Assembly (NCBI GenBank): GCA_016710985.1
Contig: JADJTX010000005.1
Location: forward strand, 1-64,000
DNA length: 64,000 nucleotides
From: Ignavibacteria bacterium
GTDB lineage: Bacteria; Bacteroidota; Ignavibacteria; Tepidaquicellales; Tepidaquicellaceae
Direction of reading: 5' to 3'
In this document: positions 9,893 to 18,822 of the stretch, piece after piece
How the letters are laid out: the number at the start of each line of letters is the position of its first letter
Position numbering within the stretch: the stretch's first letter is position 1
The notes under the pieces: generated by a model
Databases searched by the model: none
Told to the model about the DNA's origin: nothing
Seen by the model: only the letters and a program-made list of their open reading frames with translations
Translations under genes and position numbers: made by a program

Positions 9893-10032
9893 TTTAATTA
9901 ATAATTAAGAATTAATAATTAAAAATTAAGAAAATAATTAAAAACTAACTCCACTAACTCCAATACACTCCACACACTCCACACACTCCACACACTCCAC
10001 ACACTCTACACACTCTACACACTCTACACACC
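9893..10032. repeat. AT-rich TTAATAATTAA array plus CACACACTCCA/CACACTCTA array
   Basis: 9893-9945 repeats AATTAATAATTAAGAATTAA-like words. 9961-10032 contains about seven units of ACACACTCC/ACACACTCT. Read in the direction of the aminotransferase gene, this is GTGTAGAGTGTGTAGAG starting at its stop codon. The same words in the same orientation follow the stop codons at 29177 and 51417. Confidence 0.8.
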
Positions 10033-11370
10033 TCAATGAACTATCTTCGGCTTTACATTAAAATTGCTTGTCTTCCTGAACACCGGTTCTACCGTATCTC
10101 CTTTTAAACACGAACCGACATTTTTTTCATTAACAGCTTTTTGTAAGACCGGTAAAACATCTTCATACGCCTTAAGTGTGTATTTAATATCTTCATCTGT
10201 ATGCGAGTAGCACATATTGTGAAACCCGCCCCACAGGATTCCGCGCTTTATCATCTCCTGCTGAACGAGAGACTTCATCTCCAGCGGATTTCCCGAAGCT
10301 GCATCAAAGGTAATTATGGTTCTGCAATTATAACCATTACATTTGGTAAAACCAATTCCAAGTTCAGCTGCAATTTTATTATATCCTTCTTTCAGTTTTC
10401 CGCCCTGACGTGATAAAAACTCCGGGACATTTTTAGTTTTGATCTCATCAATCGTTGCCATTGCGGCTGCCATTGATAATGCTTCACCTCCGAATGTCGT
10501 AAAGAAGAATACATCTTTATCAAAAAGTCTCATAACATCTTCTCTTCCGGTGATCACAGAGATAGGCATTCCGTTGGCAATTGCTTTCGAATAACAGGCA
10601 AGGTCCGGTGTAACTCCGAAATATTCCTGCGCGCCTCCGACTGCAATTCTGAAGCCTGTCCACATCTCATCAAATATAAGGAGAGTTCCGTTCTTTTTAC
10701 ATACATCCTGAACCTCTTTCAGAAAATTATTCTTCTCTTCTTCAAAAACAAACGGTTCGAGAATTACACACGCGGTATCAGAATCAATTGACTGTATAAG
10801 TGATTCAATGTCATTATAATTAAAAGTAAATGTCAGATCTTTAACACCTTCCGGAATACCGGCATTCCTGTCTGTCACGCTGATATACCAGTCATGCCAT
10901 CCGTGATATCCGCAGCATAGAACTTTCTCACGTTTTGTGAAAGCCCTTGCGACACGTACAGCTGCCGTTGTGACATCACATCCTGTTTTTGAAAATCTTA
11001 CTGATTCTGCATTCGGAATAACTCTCCTGATCTTTTCAGAAAGCTCAACCTCAAGAGGATGCATCAATGAAAAAGTGATCCCGTCATCAAGCTGTTTTCT
11101 TATGGCATCATCAACTTTATCATAGCAATATCCAAGCACGACAGGACCTATTCCCATATTGTAATCAATATACATATTTCCGTCCACATCCCACACGTGC
11201 GAACCTTTACCTTTCTTCAGATACTTCGGAGCAATTCCTTTGATCCATTGTGTCGGACCTTTTGCCAATGTTTGTGTATAAGCAGGTATAAGCCCTTCGC
11301 TTCTTTCGAATAGTTTATTTGATTCTGCGATATTGGGAAAGTCTTTGTTAAATTTGATTTTATTAGGCAT
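10033..11370 (-). CDS. Class III PLP aminotransferase (glutamate-1-semialdehyde aminomutase-like)
   Basis: A 445-residue fold-type I PLP enzyme. GSHVWDVDGNMYIDYNMGIG is near residue 56, the PLP-binding GYHGWHDW near 153, LIFDEMWTGFR near 231, and the Schiff-base lysine in CYSKAIANGMP near 260. It resembles HemL-like proteins but sits in a sugar cluster, where such enzymes transaminate a keto-sugar or act on sugar-acid intermediates. True tetrapyrrole synthesis is unlikely from context; the substrate is inferred, not shown. A GTGTAGAG word array begins at its stop codon. Confidence 0.8.
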   Translation of the reverse strand: MPNKIKFNKDFPNIAESNKLFERSEGLIPAYTQTLAKGPTQWIKGIAPKYLKKGKGSHVWDVDGNMYIDYNMGIGPVVLGYCYDKVDDAIRKQLDDGITFSLMHPLEVELSEKIRRVIPNAESVRFSKTGCDVTTAAVRVARAFTKREKVLCCGYHGWHDWYISVTDRNAGIPEGVKDLTFTFNYNDIESLIQSIDSDTACVILEPFVFEEEKNNFLKEVQDVCKKNGTLLIFDEMWTGFRIAVGGAQEYFGVTPDLACYSKAIANGMPISVITGREDVMRLFDKDVFFFTTFGGEALSMAAAMATIDEIKTKNVPEFLSRQGGKLKEGYNKIAAELGIGFTKCNGYNCRTIITFDAASGNPLEMKSLVQQEMIKRGILWGGFHNMCYSHTDEDIKYTLKAYEDVLPVLQKAVNEKNVGSCLKGDTVEPVFRKTSNFNVKPKIVH

Positions 11371-11596
11371 TCATTAGTTTGTATAGTTCATAAAGTTTTT
11401 AAAGTTTTAAAGAATAAAATCATTAGTTACCAATTATTCATTATTCATTGTTCATTGTTCATTATTCATTGTTCATTGTTCATTACAATCTGTCTTATTA
11501 CGTAAATTTTTTCAAGCGTGTATTTTTGGTATAAACAAAATAAACATTGCTTCTTTTTGTTATTCTGTTTATAATAATTTATTAAAACTTTTGAGT

Positions 11597-12139
11597 ATGG
11601 TTTTATCGCAATATAATCCGGAATGGCCGAATCAATTCGTAAAAATTAAATCAATTTTATTAACCGGATTGGAAGGTACAGTATTCAGAATTGAGCATGT
11701 CGGCAGCACTTCGGTTAAAGGTTTGTCAGCAAAACCCAAAATTGACATGGATATAGTGATTCCGCAGGAAGTTCCTTTTGAAGTTATTCGGGAAAAACTT
11801 GCCGGGTTAGGATATTATCACCGTGGCGATTTGGACGTTCCGGGACGCGAAGTCTTTGACCGGGTAAACGATAAAAAATTCTATGATCCGGTTCTTGATA
11901 AAATTGTTCATAATCTTTACGCATGTTATGAAGATAATATAGAATTGGAAAGACACGTACTTTTCAGGGATTACATAAGAGGTAATCCTGAAGCCCGCAT
12001 TGCCTACGAAAAATTAAAACAGGACATTGCTGAAAGATCAGGACAGGATGTTAAAAAATATGTTGTTACAAAGGAAACTGAAGCGCAAGAGTTTGTTTAT
12101 TCTATTGTTGAGAAAGCAAGACTGTTAAAAAGTTCGTAA
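11597..12139 (+). CDS. GrpB/UPF0157 nucleotidyltransferase-fold protein
   Basis: About 180 residues (182 if the TTG at 11591 is used; the ATG at 11597 is preferred). The GrpB family motifs are YNPEWPNQF at the start, RIEHVGSTSVKGLSAKPKID near residue 32, and HNLYACYEDN near 112. The family has a nucleotidyltransferase-like fold and often occurs near CoaE or as a stand-alone accessory gene; its biochemical role is poorly known. It is inserted on the opposite strand inside the minus-strand glycan cluster, which suggests a later insertion. Its last codons lie in an AGTTCGTAAAGTTCG word array. Confidence 0.8.
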   Translation: MVLSQYNPEWPNQFVKIKSILLTGLEGTVFRIEHVGSTSVKGLSAKPKIDMDIVIPQEVPFEVIREKLAGLGYYHRGDLDVPGREVFDRVNDKKFYDPVLDKIVHNLYACYEDNIELERHVLFRDYIRGNPEARIAYEKLKQDIAERSGQDVKKYVVTKETEAQEFVYSIVEKARLLKSS

Positions 12140-12195
12140 AGTTCGTAGAGTTCAAAAAGTTCTGAACTTTATAAACTTTCGAACTTTATAAACTT
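12133..12195. terminator. Convergent inverted word array, probable bidirectional terminator
   Basis: Between convergent genes (stops at 12139 and 12169), AGTTCGTAAAGTTCGTAGAG words on the left and their reverse complement (GAACTTTATAAACTTTCGAA) on the right form a long imperfect hairpin. The arms encode the last residues of both proteins. A terminator role is inferred from position and symmetry. Confidence 0.5.
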
Positions 12196-13080
12196 ATTTA
12201 CCCTCTCCGCTATTTTATCACCAGTAAATCCTTCATACTCAAGCACATCCTTCATCAGCGCCGGCTTGAACCATTTATCCATCAATGCAATCGGTAAAAC
12301 ATCACACATGATTTTATTCTTTAAAAATATCTCAGCGACAATTGAATATAGTCCGCCGGTAATAAAATGATCTTCGAGAGTAACAAGCAGCTTTGAATTT
12401 TTTGCTGCATTTAAAATTGCTTCTTCATCAATTGGTTTAAGCGTCCTTAGATTTATTAAACCAACTGATTTTCCTTTCTTCTCAAGAAATTCCTTTGCTT
12501 CAATTGCCTGCTTAAACAAAATTCCGTAAACCAAAATCGTTACATCTTTTCCTTCACTTACTATTTCAGCTTTACCGATCTCAAATTCTGACGAATGCTT
12601 ATAATCGGTTTTCAAATTATTGTATCGTATATAAAACGGTTTCGGACTTTCCAGAACTTTTCTTAATCCGATCATCATATCGTCTTCATCCGCCGGACAG
12701 AAAACATTTACATTCGGAATCCCCCGCATTATGGAAACATCTTCAATTGCCTGATGTGTCGGACCATTGGCTTCGGATAAAAATCCTGAAAAACCTCCGA
12801 CTAGTTTCACCGGAAGATCTGCAATCCCTACATCTGTTCTTATGAATTCAAACGCACGCATAGTCAGAAATGAAGCAAGCGCATGCGTAACAGGAATCCT
12901 CCCTCTCAATGCAAGGCCTGCTGCAACACCGATCATCGTCTGTTCCGTAATCCCTGTATCAATAAATCTGTCTCCGATCTGATTCGGTAAATTTCGTATT
13001 GCGGCACGATTCTCCGCAGTCAGAATCATGAAGCGTTCGTCTTTATCTACAAGCTCTTTTAGTAATTCTTCGTATGTCAT
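12169..13080 (-). CDS. Transketolase, C-terminal (pyrimidine-binding) subunit
   Basis: A 303-residue half-transketolase with the pyrimidine domain. The catalytic glutamate that activates thiamine diphosphate lies in FIDTGITEQTMIGVAAGLAL near residue 40. The C-terminal transketolase domain follows (GILFKQAIEAKEFLEKKG near 190, LLVTLEDHFITGGL near 230). It pairs with the TPP-binding subunit at 13583. Split transketolases often serve secondary pathways that transfer two-carbon units or condense sugar precursors, and the neighbours suggest building an unusual sugar here. The start codon overlaps the stop of the small sorting-domain gene by four bases (ATGA), an odd partner within a metabolic operon. 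Confidence 0.88.
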   Translation of the reverse strand: MTYEELLKELVDKDERFMILTAENRAAIRNLPNQIGDRFIDTGITEQTMIGVAAGLALRGRIPVTHALASFLTMRAFEFIRTDVGIADLPVKLVGGFSGFLSEANGPTHQAIEDVSIMRGIPNVNVFCPADEDDMMIGLRKVLESPKPFYIRYNNLKTDYKHSSEFEIGKAEIVSEGKDVTILVYGILFKQAIEAKEFLEKKGKSVGLINLRTLKPIDEEAILNAAKNSKLLVTLEDHFITGGLYSIVAEIFLKNKIMCDVLPIALMDKWFKPALMKDVLEYEGFTGDKIAERVNKFIKFESL

Positions 13081-13511
13081 TTAGGAATAATAAATTTTTT
13101 GGTTGCGTTAAATTCGGATACCGTAGATTGATTTTTTTGTAGGGCTTCTATTGAACAAAAATATAATCCGCCTTTTAATGCTTTAAAATTCTGATCCATC
13201 CATTTTAAAATATAGCATCCTCTTCCTGTTTTCATTTCAAACATTACAATAGACTCATTGTCATCAGCAGAAAAAATCCTTAATTTAATAACTGATGAAT
13301 CAGGAACACCAAACAATATTTCAAAGTCCATGAAAGATGGAGAAAATGGATTCGGAATAACTTCGGAATATAGGTTTAAGTAAAAACCGTCCTCGCAATC
13401 TTTATCAAATATTTCTACAGTATAATTATCTCCTTGAATATTCTGAGCCAAAAAATTTTCCATAGAAACATATAAAATAAATATAAAATGTATTGCAAAA
13501 ATAAATCTCAT
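13077..13511 (-). CDS. Small exported protein consisting of a type IX sorting-like domain
   Basis: 144 residues. A hydrophobic N-terminal export signal (about 1-22) is followed by a short linker and one domain that looks like the C-terminal sorting domain: EVIPNPFSPSFMDFEI near residue 50, VIKLRIFSADD near 74, ILKWMDQNFKALKGGLYF near 101, ATKKFIIPK at the end. In this phylum that domain (PNPFNPST type) normally sits at the end of large secreted proteins. Here it stands without cargo, between the two transketolase subunits, and overlaps the downstream one by ATGA. It could be a remnant whose cargo was deleted, or a real small surface protein. Function unknown. Confidence 0.65.
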   Translation of the reverse strand: MRFIFAIHFIFILYVSMENFLAQNIQGDNYTVEIFDKDCEDGFYLNLYSEVIPNPFSPSFMDFEILFGVPDSSVIKLRIFSADDNESIVMFEMKTGRGCYILKWMDQNFKALKGGLYFCSIEALQKNQSTVSEFNATKKFIIPK

Positions 13512-13582
13512 ATAGATTCAATTTTTAAATTCAATATTCATAGCTATAATCATAGGTATCACTAAATCATTACAATCATAGT

Positions 13583-14440
13583 TCAACGAGCAACTATTGT
13601 CCCAGAAGTTAATTTGCTCTCAGCACCTCCATGCAATTCTTTCAATAGCATCTCAACTTCATCACCGGTAAAATTAACAAACCATCTGTCAGCTCTCGCT
13701 TCAATGCTCGGCAATCCCTTCCCTCTCTTTGTTTCAGCAATTACAATACTTGGCTTTCCTTCTTCAATAGGAAAATTTGAAAACGCTTTCCCCATATCTT
13801 TAAAATCGTGTCCGTCACAAGTTCTTACTTTCCATCCGAATGCTTCAAATTTATCCGCAATTGGATTCAATGGAATTAACTTTTCCGTTTCTATATTCGC
13901 CTGAAAATGATTTCTGTCAACGACTGCAATTAAATTATCGAGCTTCTTTGCACCCGCAACTAATGCAGCTTCCCAAATCGACCCTTCATCGAGTTCACCA
14001 TCACCGAGTATCACAACTACTTTATTCTCCTGCTTCTTCATTTTACAATCTATTGCAACACCGATCGCAACACTCAGCGAATGTCCAAGCGAACCGGAAT
14101 GAAATTCTATACCGGGTATATTCCTGTTAGGATGCCAGTAAATAAAATCATTCGTCTTCAGATGATTCTTCAATCTGTCTTTTTCAATAAATCCTATCTC
14201 GGCAAATGTCCCGTATAAAGCCGGCACATCATGACCTTTTGATAAGAATAAATAATCCCTGTTGGGATCATTCAGATTATCTTTATTCACATTCAGAAAT
14301 TCTTTGTAGAGATAAACTATAAGATCAGCACATGACAAAGACGCACCGATAAAGCATCCTCCGTCACTGGACATTCGGATGATGTGCTCCCGTACTCTGA
14401 ATGCAGTTTCTTTTAGCTCTGTTAATTTTTTTTTATCCAT
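13583..14440 (-). CDS. Transketolase, N-terminal (TPP-binding) subunit
   Basis: 285 residues. Catalytic and cofactor motifs are SKGHDVPALYGTFAE near residue 68, HSGSLGHSLSVAIGVA near 114, and the thiamine-diphosphate/Mg motif starting GDGELDEGSIWEAALVAGA near 146 and ending near DRNHFQ. It forms the active site with the C-terminal subunit at 12169-13080. The usual order N then C is interrupted by the small sorting-domain gene. SpsF and a GT-B-like gene precede it on the same strand, so it is read as part of a glycan cluster rather than central pentose metabolism. Confidence 0.88.
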   Translation of the reverse strand: MDKKKLTELKETAFRVREHIIRMSSDGGCFIGASLSCADLIVYLYKEFLNVNKDNLNDPNRDYLFLSKGHDVPALYGTFAEIGFIEKDRLKNHLKTNDFIYWHPNRNIPGIEFHSGSLGHSLSVAIGVAIDCKMKKQENKVVVILGDGELDEGSIWEAALVAGAKKLDNLIAVVDRNHFQANIETEKLIPLNPIADKFEAFGWKVRTCDGHDFKDMGKAFSNFPIEEGKPSIVIAETKRGKGLPSIEARADRWFVNFTGDEVEMLLKELHGGAESKLTSGTIVAR

Positions 14441-14488
14441 ATTATTTGCAGTGAATAGTCAATAGTGAATCGCGAATCGTCAATAATT

Positions 14489-15271
14489 TCACGTTTCACC
14501 GACCGTTTTCAGCTCTCCCAAATGATTTCTGTACCAATTCACTCCCAAATGCATTTCATTTATTTTTTTCAATTCGGGTTTTCTGTCGAGAAGCATCATT
14601 ATATCACAAAGAGTAAATATTTTATTTCCGTCATATAATTCGTCATAAACTCTTTTTATAAATTCATAGTCTTCTTTATAATCAATAGTAAATCTGTGAG
14701 TCATAGAAAAGTCCAGACCTGTTTCCCAATTTACATTTCCGATCCGAAATCTTTCCGGTCTTTCCCAAATATAAGGAGTTGTATGTTCCCTCTCATAATC
14801 TTTATCAGCTTCCTTCCATGCAGCTTCAAGAATTTTCAGCGGCATTACTTCGACATCATTGCCGTCCGGGAATGTTGCAGGATGAAGATTGCTTACAAAG
14901 TCAAACGTATCTTTATTCTCAATATAATATTTCAAAACTTCGTCAATCACGTTCGGACAGATCAGCGGACAATCCGAAGGAATTTTTACAACAACATCTG
15001 CGCCGTTCTCCAACGCTGCTTTATAATGTCTGTCCAGTAAATCAACAGGATGTCCCCGGTAATATTTAATATCATTTTTTTCACAGAGCTTAACGACTTC
15101 ATCATCTTTCTCATCAGTAGTAGTTGCAATGACAATTCCTTTAGGAGTATTTGAAGCTGCTACCCGTTCAAACATTCTTATAAGAAGCGGCTTGCCGGAA
15201 AGCGGAAGAAATATTTTATCCGGTAAACGTGATGAACCTCTCCTTGCCTGAATAACAATTAGAATCTTCAA
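14489..15271 (-). CDS. SpsF-like cytidylyltransferase
   Basis: 260 residues with the nucleotidyltransferase signature IQARRGSSRLPDKIFLPLSG at residues 6-25, and VVVKIPSDCPLICPNVIDEV near 94 as in CMP-sugar synthetases and SpsF. These enzymes activate sugar acids or related sugars with CTP. With the NeuB-like synthase in the same cluster, making a CMP-activated nonulosonate-like sugar is the natural reading, although SpsF proteins have also been annotated as glycosyltransferases. It lies 10 bp downstream of the GT-B-like gene, so the two are likely cotranscribed. Confidence 0.8.
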   Translation of the reverse strand: MKILIVIQARRGSSRLPDKIFLPLSGKPLLIRMFERVAASNTPKGIVIATTTDEKDDEVVKLCEKNDIKYYRGHPVDLLDRHYKAALENGADVVVKIPSDCPLICPNVIDEVLKYYIENKDTFDFVSNLHPATFPDGNDVEVMPLKILEAAWKEADKDYEREHTTPYIWERPERFRIGNVNWETGLDFSMTHRFTIDYKEDYEFIKRVYDELYDGNKIFTLCDIMMLLDRKPELKKINEMHLGVNWYRNHLGELKTVGET

Positions 15272-15281
15272 ATATTTTTAA

Positions 15282-16313
15282 TTATGCAGTTTGGTAGGTT
15301 AAGTCAAATTTATCCTTGTTGTCTTTCGGGGAAATACTGTTCTTGATTGCTGATTCCCCTTCAAGCAACTTTGAACAAACATCCGCAATGTTTTTAGCGG
15401 ATTCTCCTTTATTCTGAATAGGGATTAACTGCTTAAGTTCTTCAAGTTTAAATGAAGAGTATATTTTTTTTCCCAGGACCATTCCAACATAAACAACCGT
15501 CGAATAATGTGTAACCAGTATATCGCAGTTTGCTATCATTTCATTTGTATTTCCATCTGAAAAAATCATTGAGCCGGGTGCATACTTGTTAATTTCTTTT
15601 GTTGCACGCTCTACATTTTCATTCGGATGAAGCTTAAATATCATCTTCTTCCCTTCAGACAGGCTTACTGCTTTTTGTATGAACTTCTTCCTGTTCTCAT
15701 ATTTATATGTCTCCCTCGAATCCGAACTGCAGACAAGCGCATAGTTTTTATAAGGGAAATCATTATTTAGAAACTGAACACAATTATCAAAATTCGGAAT
15801 ACCTGTGATTATTATTTTCTCCTGTTTAATTCCCTTGCGAATAAACAGTTCTCTGTATCCTTCAGAAGCTACACAAAAATAAGTATAAAAATCCGATAAC
15901 CCCGTTGTTGCAGTTCCTCCGAAGTATCTCGGAATCCTGAATTTTTTTACCATGTGATAAAAAATATTTTCCGGATCTGTCATGCCTTCCTGAACCATAA
16001 CCATTTTTTTGTTTCTTAAATTTTTCGGCATGATAATGTCACTGCATACAACAATAAGATCATACTTATGTCCTTCACCTCTGTAATCCATTGCGAGATC
16101 ATTCTTCTGCAAATATGATTCAGTCTGTGCGCGGAATTTCCCGCCTAATACGGAAAAGTCAAGAAACCCGAGTCTGGCGGCGACTCTCTCTGCACCGTCT
16201 GAATAATAAGCTGTAAAAAAATGTTCGTGTCCCGGAAGGCATTTTGATATCTGATGCAGCATTGTAGTCTGGTTCAGTGAACCGCACATGTAAAGAATTT
16301 TCTTTCCGTTCAT
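15282..16313 (-). CDS. GT-B-fold transferase, CDP-glycerol/capsule transferase-like
   Basis: 343 residues without signal peptide or membrane helix. The C-terminal half has MIFKLHPNENVERATKEI near 203 and CDILVTHYSTVVYVGMVLGK near 248. This matches the nucleotide-binding half of TagF-like glycerophosphotransferases and capsule glycosyltransferases (KxHP and T-x-SS/ST-x-x-x-E-like patterns). The N-terminal half is unfamiliar. It probably attaches the sugar made by this cluster to a surface glycan, as an inference from position. It is the first gene of the cluster on this strand; its promoter must lie in 16314-16380, ahead of a MITE-like element. Confidence 0.6.
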   Translation of the reverse strand: MNGKKILYMCGSLNQTTMLHQISKCLPGHEHFFTAYYSDGAERVAARLGFLDFSVLGGKFRAQTESYLQKNDLAMDYRGEGHKYDLIVVCSDIIMPKNLRNKKMVMVQEGMTDPENIFYHMVKKFRIPRYFGGTATTGLSDFYTYFCVASEGYRELFIRKGIKQEKIIITGIPNFDNCVQFLNNDFPYKNYALVCSSDSRETYKYENRKKFIQKAVSLSEGKKMIFKLHPNENVERATKEINKYAPGSMIFSDGNTNEMIANCDILVTHYSTVVYVGMVLGKKIYSSFKLEELKQLIPIQNKGESAKNIADVCSKLLEGESAIKNSISPKDNKDKFDLTYQTA

Positions 16314-16381
16314 ACGTTCGCAAAATAATCAAATAAAAAAACTTAAGATATAATAAATTTAATGTTATGCGAGTGTACTCA

Positions 16382-16584
16382 GTACATGACAAAATTTTTA
16401 GAACACGGATAACACCGATTTAGCTGATTTTCGCGGATAGTTAAACAAAATAATAAGTCGCAATTAATTTGTTTTAAATTTAAAAAATATTTATTACTTA
16501 GTTTTTTAAGTTTTATCGTTTGTTTTAAAAAATCCGTTATTTTTCAGTTTAATCAGCGTTATCCGTGTTCCTTTTGTCGTGTAC
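16382..16584. mobile_element. MITE-like element, copy 1 (about 203 bp)
   Basis: Ends are near-perfect inverted repeats: GTACATGACAAAA at the left and the complement of GTACACGACAAAA at the right. Inside each end follow GAACACGGATAACACCGATT and, on the right arm, ATCAGCGTTATCCGTGTTC, so the first and last ~50 bp pair while the centre is AT-rich. Two further copies of 196 bp lie at 53890 and 54113 and a half copy at 50551. No ORF inside. It occupies most of the 346-bp gap 16314-16659. Confidence 0.7.
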
Positions 16585-16659
16585 AGAGACGAGCGTAACC
16601 GTCAGACCGCTTTTGAATTGCACGAATTGTGTTTTGCTTAACGTAAAGCGGTCAGAAGG

Positions 16660-17976
16660 TTAAATACCACGGAGTGTAATTTTAAATTCAGTCCCGTGGA
16701 AGGGTTTGCTGTTAATTTCAACAGAAGAGTTATGCATATCAAGTATTTTCTTTACAATACTTAATCCAAGTCCGTAACCGGTGATTTTCTTGTCTCTTGA
16801 TTTATCGATCCTGTAAAACGGCTCAAATATTTTTTTAATTTCTTCGCTTTCAATACCCCTGCCTTTATCTTTTATAAAAATAAAAGTTTCATCTTTATTT
16901 AACGGGTTGTCTGAAACAGTGACTTCAACTGGTTTTCCGTTTGAGTACTTGACAGCATTGTCTATAATGTTTCTGAGGACGGTTTCAATTTTTTCTTTGT
17001 CAATGTTAATGATCTTTTCAGTAAGTTCCGAATTCAGATTTATCAGAGCATTTCCGAATTTCGGAATCAGATCTTTCATCAGCAAAACAATGTCAGTATT
17101 CCGGGCATTCAATTTTCCGTTAACATTCTCTGTCCTGTAAGTTTCCAGAAGACCCGATACCATTGCTTCCATTTCATTTACATCATCACGAATTTTATTT
17201 TTAATCTTTTCATCTTCTACAAATTCATTGGCGAGCTTGATGCGTGTCAAAGGGCTTCTTAGTTCGTGTGATACATCAATCAGCAAAGACTCTTTTGATT
17301 TGATCATGTTTGATATGTTTACTTTCATCTCATTGATTGAATCAGCAAGTTTTCCAAGTTCATCATTTCTTTTTATGTCAATAGGAACATCAAAATTTCC
17401 GGCGCTGATCTGTCCGACTGCTTCGGAGAGTTTTTTTACCGGACCGAATATCCATCTCAGTGAAAAGTAAAGCAAAGCGGCAAGTACAGTGATCATTATA
17501 ATAACCGGAATTATCGCTTTCTCTAAATCAATTTCGTCCCGCGGACGTGGGGGTGCAAAAATTATGTAGCCGTTGTCTGTTCTCACTACTTCATAAAACC
17601 TTGTTCTGTCTCTTATAGTGAATTTAGGTTTTTCATCATCAAATCCTCTCTCATTACGAAGTTCATTTATTGTAGGAATATCAGGACTGCTTGCCCAGTT
17701 GGAGTTTGATGTTTCAAACCGGATATTCAATCCCATATCTTTTAATATCGATCTTGCTTTTATAGTATCAGGCGGGTCACCAATATCTTTAATGAAGTAA
17801 TCATTGAACCCATATGAGAGCTTATTCGGCGGACGAAACGGACCTCCTTCGAAACTCATTCTTACTATGAATCCTATCGAGAGATTGACCAGTACTGTGA
17901 AGACAATGATTAAAAGTATTAGCTTCAGAAATATCGAAAAATTAATTCTCTTATTAATTCTCTTCGGGCTCTGCAT
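16660..17976 (-). CDS. Sensor histidine kinase, CpxA/BaeS-like
   Basis: A 438-residue inner-membrane kinase. It has a TM helix near 14-34, a periplasmic sensor loop to about 150, a second TM near 152-175, and a HAMP domain (about 176-228). The phosphoacceptor H-box is IDVSHELRSPLTRIKLA near 237; then N-box IIDNAVKYS near 347, and ATP-lid boxes DKGRGI and GYGLGLSIVKKI near 384-410. It pairs with the regulator gene whose 3' end it overlaps by 23 bp. An LTxxQ Spy/CpxP-like protein is encoded just upstream, as in Cpx envelope-stress loci. Confidence 0.88.
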   Translation of the reverse strand: MQSPKRINKRINFSIFLKLILLIIVFTVLVNLSIGFIVRMSFEGGPFRPPNKLSYGFNDYFIKDIGDPPDTIKARSILKDMGLNIRFETSNSNWASSPDIPTINELRNERGFDDEKPKFTIRDRTRFYEVVRTDNGYIIFAPPRPRDEIDLEKAIIPVIIMITVLAALLYFSLRWIFGPVKKLSEAVGQISAGNFDVPIDIKRNDELGKLADSINEMKVNISNMIKSKESLLIDVSHELRSPLTRIKLANEFVEDEKIKNKIRDDVNEMEAMVSGLLETYRTENVNGKLNARNTDIVLLMKDLIPKFGNALINLNSELTEKIINIDKEKIETVLRNIIDNAVKYSNGKPVEVTVSDNPLNKDETFIFIKDKGRGIESEEIKKIFEPFYRIDKSRDKKITGYGLGLSIVKKILDMHNSSVEINSKPFHGTEFKITLRGI

Positions 17977-18646
17977 AAAATATATATCCTATTGACTGAA
18001 CTGTTTTTATGAACTGAAAATTTTTCTGTCTGAGTTTGTTTCTTAATCTCGATACCATTACATCAATGCTCCTGTCATAATACTGCCAGGTCGTGCCCTT
18101 CAACTTCTGCATTACAGTATCACGTGACAAAACCTTTCCGTTATGTTTTGAAAATAACAGCAGAAGATCAAACTCCGTAGAAGTCAGTTCGATCTCTTTC
18201 TTATTAAATTTGACCGTCCGGTTAGATTCGTTTATTACAAGGTCTTTGAAATTAATTTTAGTTTCGGACGTCAACTTTCCGTCAGTTCGTCTGAATATTG
18301 ATTGTATCCTCGCAACAAGCTCTCTCGGCTCAAAAGGTTTTGCAAGATAATCATCCGCACCGAGCTCCAGCCCGACTATTTTATCAGTTGTCTCCCCTCT
18401 TGCCGTCAGCATAATGACAGGCATCTGATTTGTCTTTCTGAGTTCTTTGAGAGTCTCGAATCCGTCCATTTCAGGAAGCATGAAGTCGAGGATCAAAAGA
18501 TCATACAAATTGTTTTTGAGATGCTTTAATGCGTCAACCGGATTGTCGAAAGAAGTGGTTTTGTAATTATACTTTTCAAGATAATCTTTTAAGAGATCGG
18601 TGAGCTTTGTGTCGTCGTCTATTACTAAAATATTTTTTATTGACAT
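17954..18646 (-). CDS. OmpR/CpxR-family response regulator
   Basis: 230 residues from the ATG at 18646; an upstream in-frame ATG at 18664 adds six residues but the conserved domain starts at SIKNILVIDDD. The receiver domain has acidic pocket DDD, the phosphoacceptor aspartate in DLLILDFMLPEMDG near 51, and the lysine in DYLAKPFEPRELV near 101. The C-terminal winged helix (about 130-228, TSTEFDLLLLFSKHNGKVLS) is of OmpR type. It probably controls the adjacent Spy-like gene. It is cotranscribed with the kinase (23-bp overlap). Confidence 0.9.
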   Translation of the reverse strand: MSIKNILVIDDDTKLTDLLKDYLEKYNYKTTSFDNPVDALKHLKNNLYDLLILDFMLPEMDGFETLKELRKTNQMPVIMLTARGETTDKIVGLELGADDYLAKPFEPRELVARIQSIFRRTDGKLTSETKINFKDLVINESNRTVKFNKKEIELTSTEFDLLLLFSKHNGKVLSRDTVMQKLKGTTWQYYDRSIDVMVSRLRNKLRQKNFQFIKTVQSIGYIFYAEPEEN

Positions 18647-18685
18647 ATAATTTGATGTAAACAATTTAAGTTGCTGTTACATATA

Positions 18686-18800
18686 TTTGAAACAAAAGAC
18701 TGCCACGAATTTCACGAATTAACACAAATTAACAAATATGACTCACAAAATAATTCGAGAAAATTTGTGCTGATTCGTGGCGAAAAAATTTTTCAAAGAT
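18686..18800. repeat. GCCACGAATT hairpin element, copy A (115 bp)
   Basis: The left arm GCCACGAATTTCACGAATTA and the right arm AAATTTGTGCTGATTCGTGG pair. The outer ends TTTGAAACAAAAGAC and TTTTTCAAAGAT recur in inverted orientation at copy B (24937-25050); copy C is at 26391-26505. All three are 114-115 bp. Confidence 0.7.
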
Positions 18801-18822
18801 GAAGTACTATCAGGTTAAAAAG

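Noticed and set aside
9950..10032. Short direct repeats resembling a CRISPR array
   Set aside because: Units of 8-9 bp lie head to tail without unique spacers, and no cas gene is present in the window.
10033..11370. HemL (glutamate-1-semialdehyde aminomutase) for tetrapyrrole synthesis
   Set aside because: The fold matches, but the gene is embedded in a NeuB/transketolase/SpsF cluster and no other heme gene is near.
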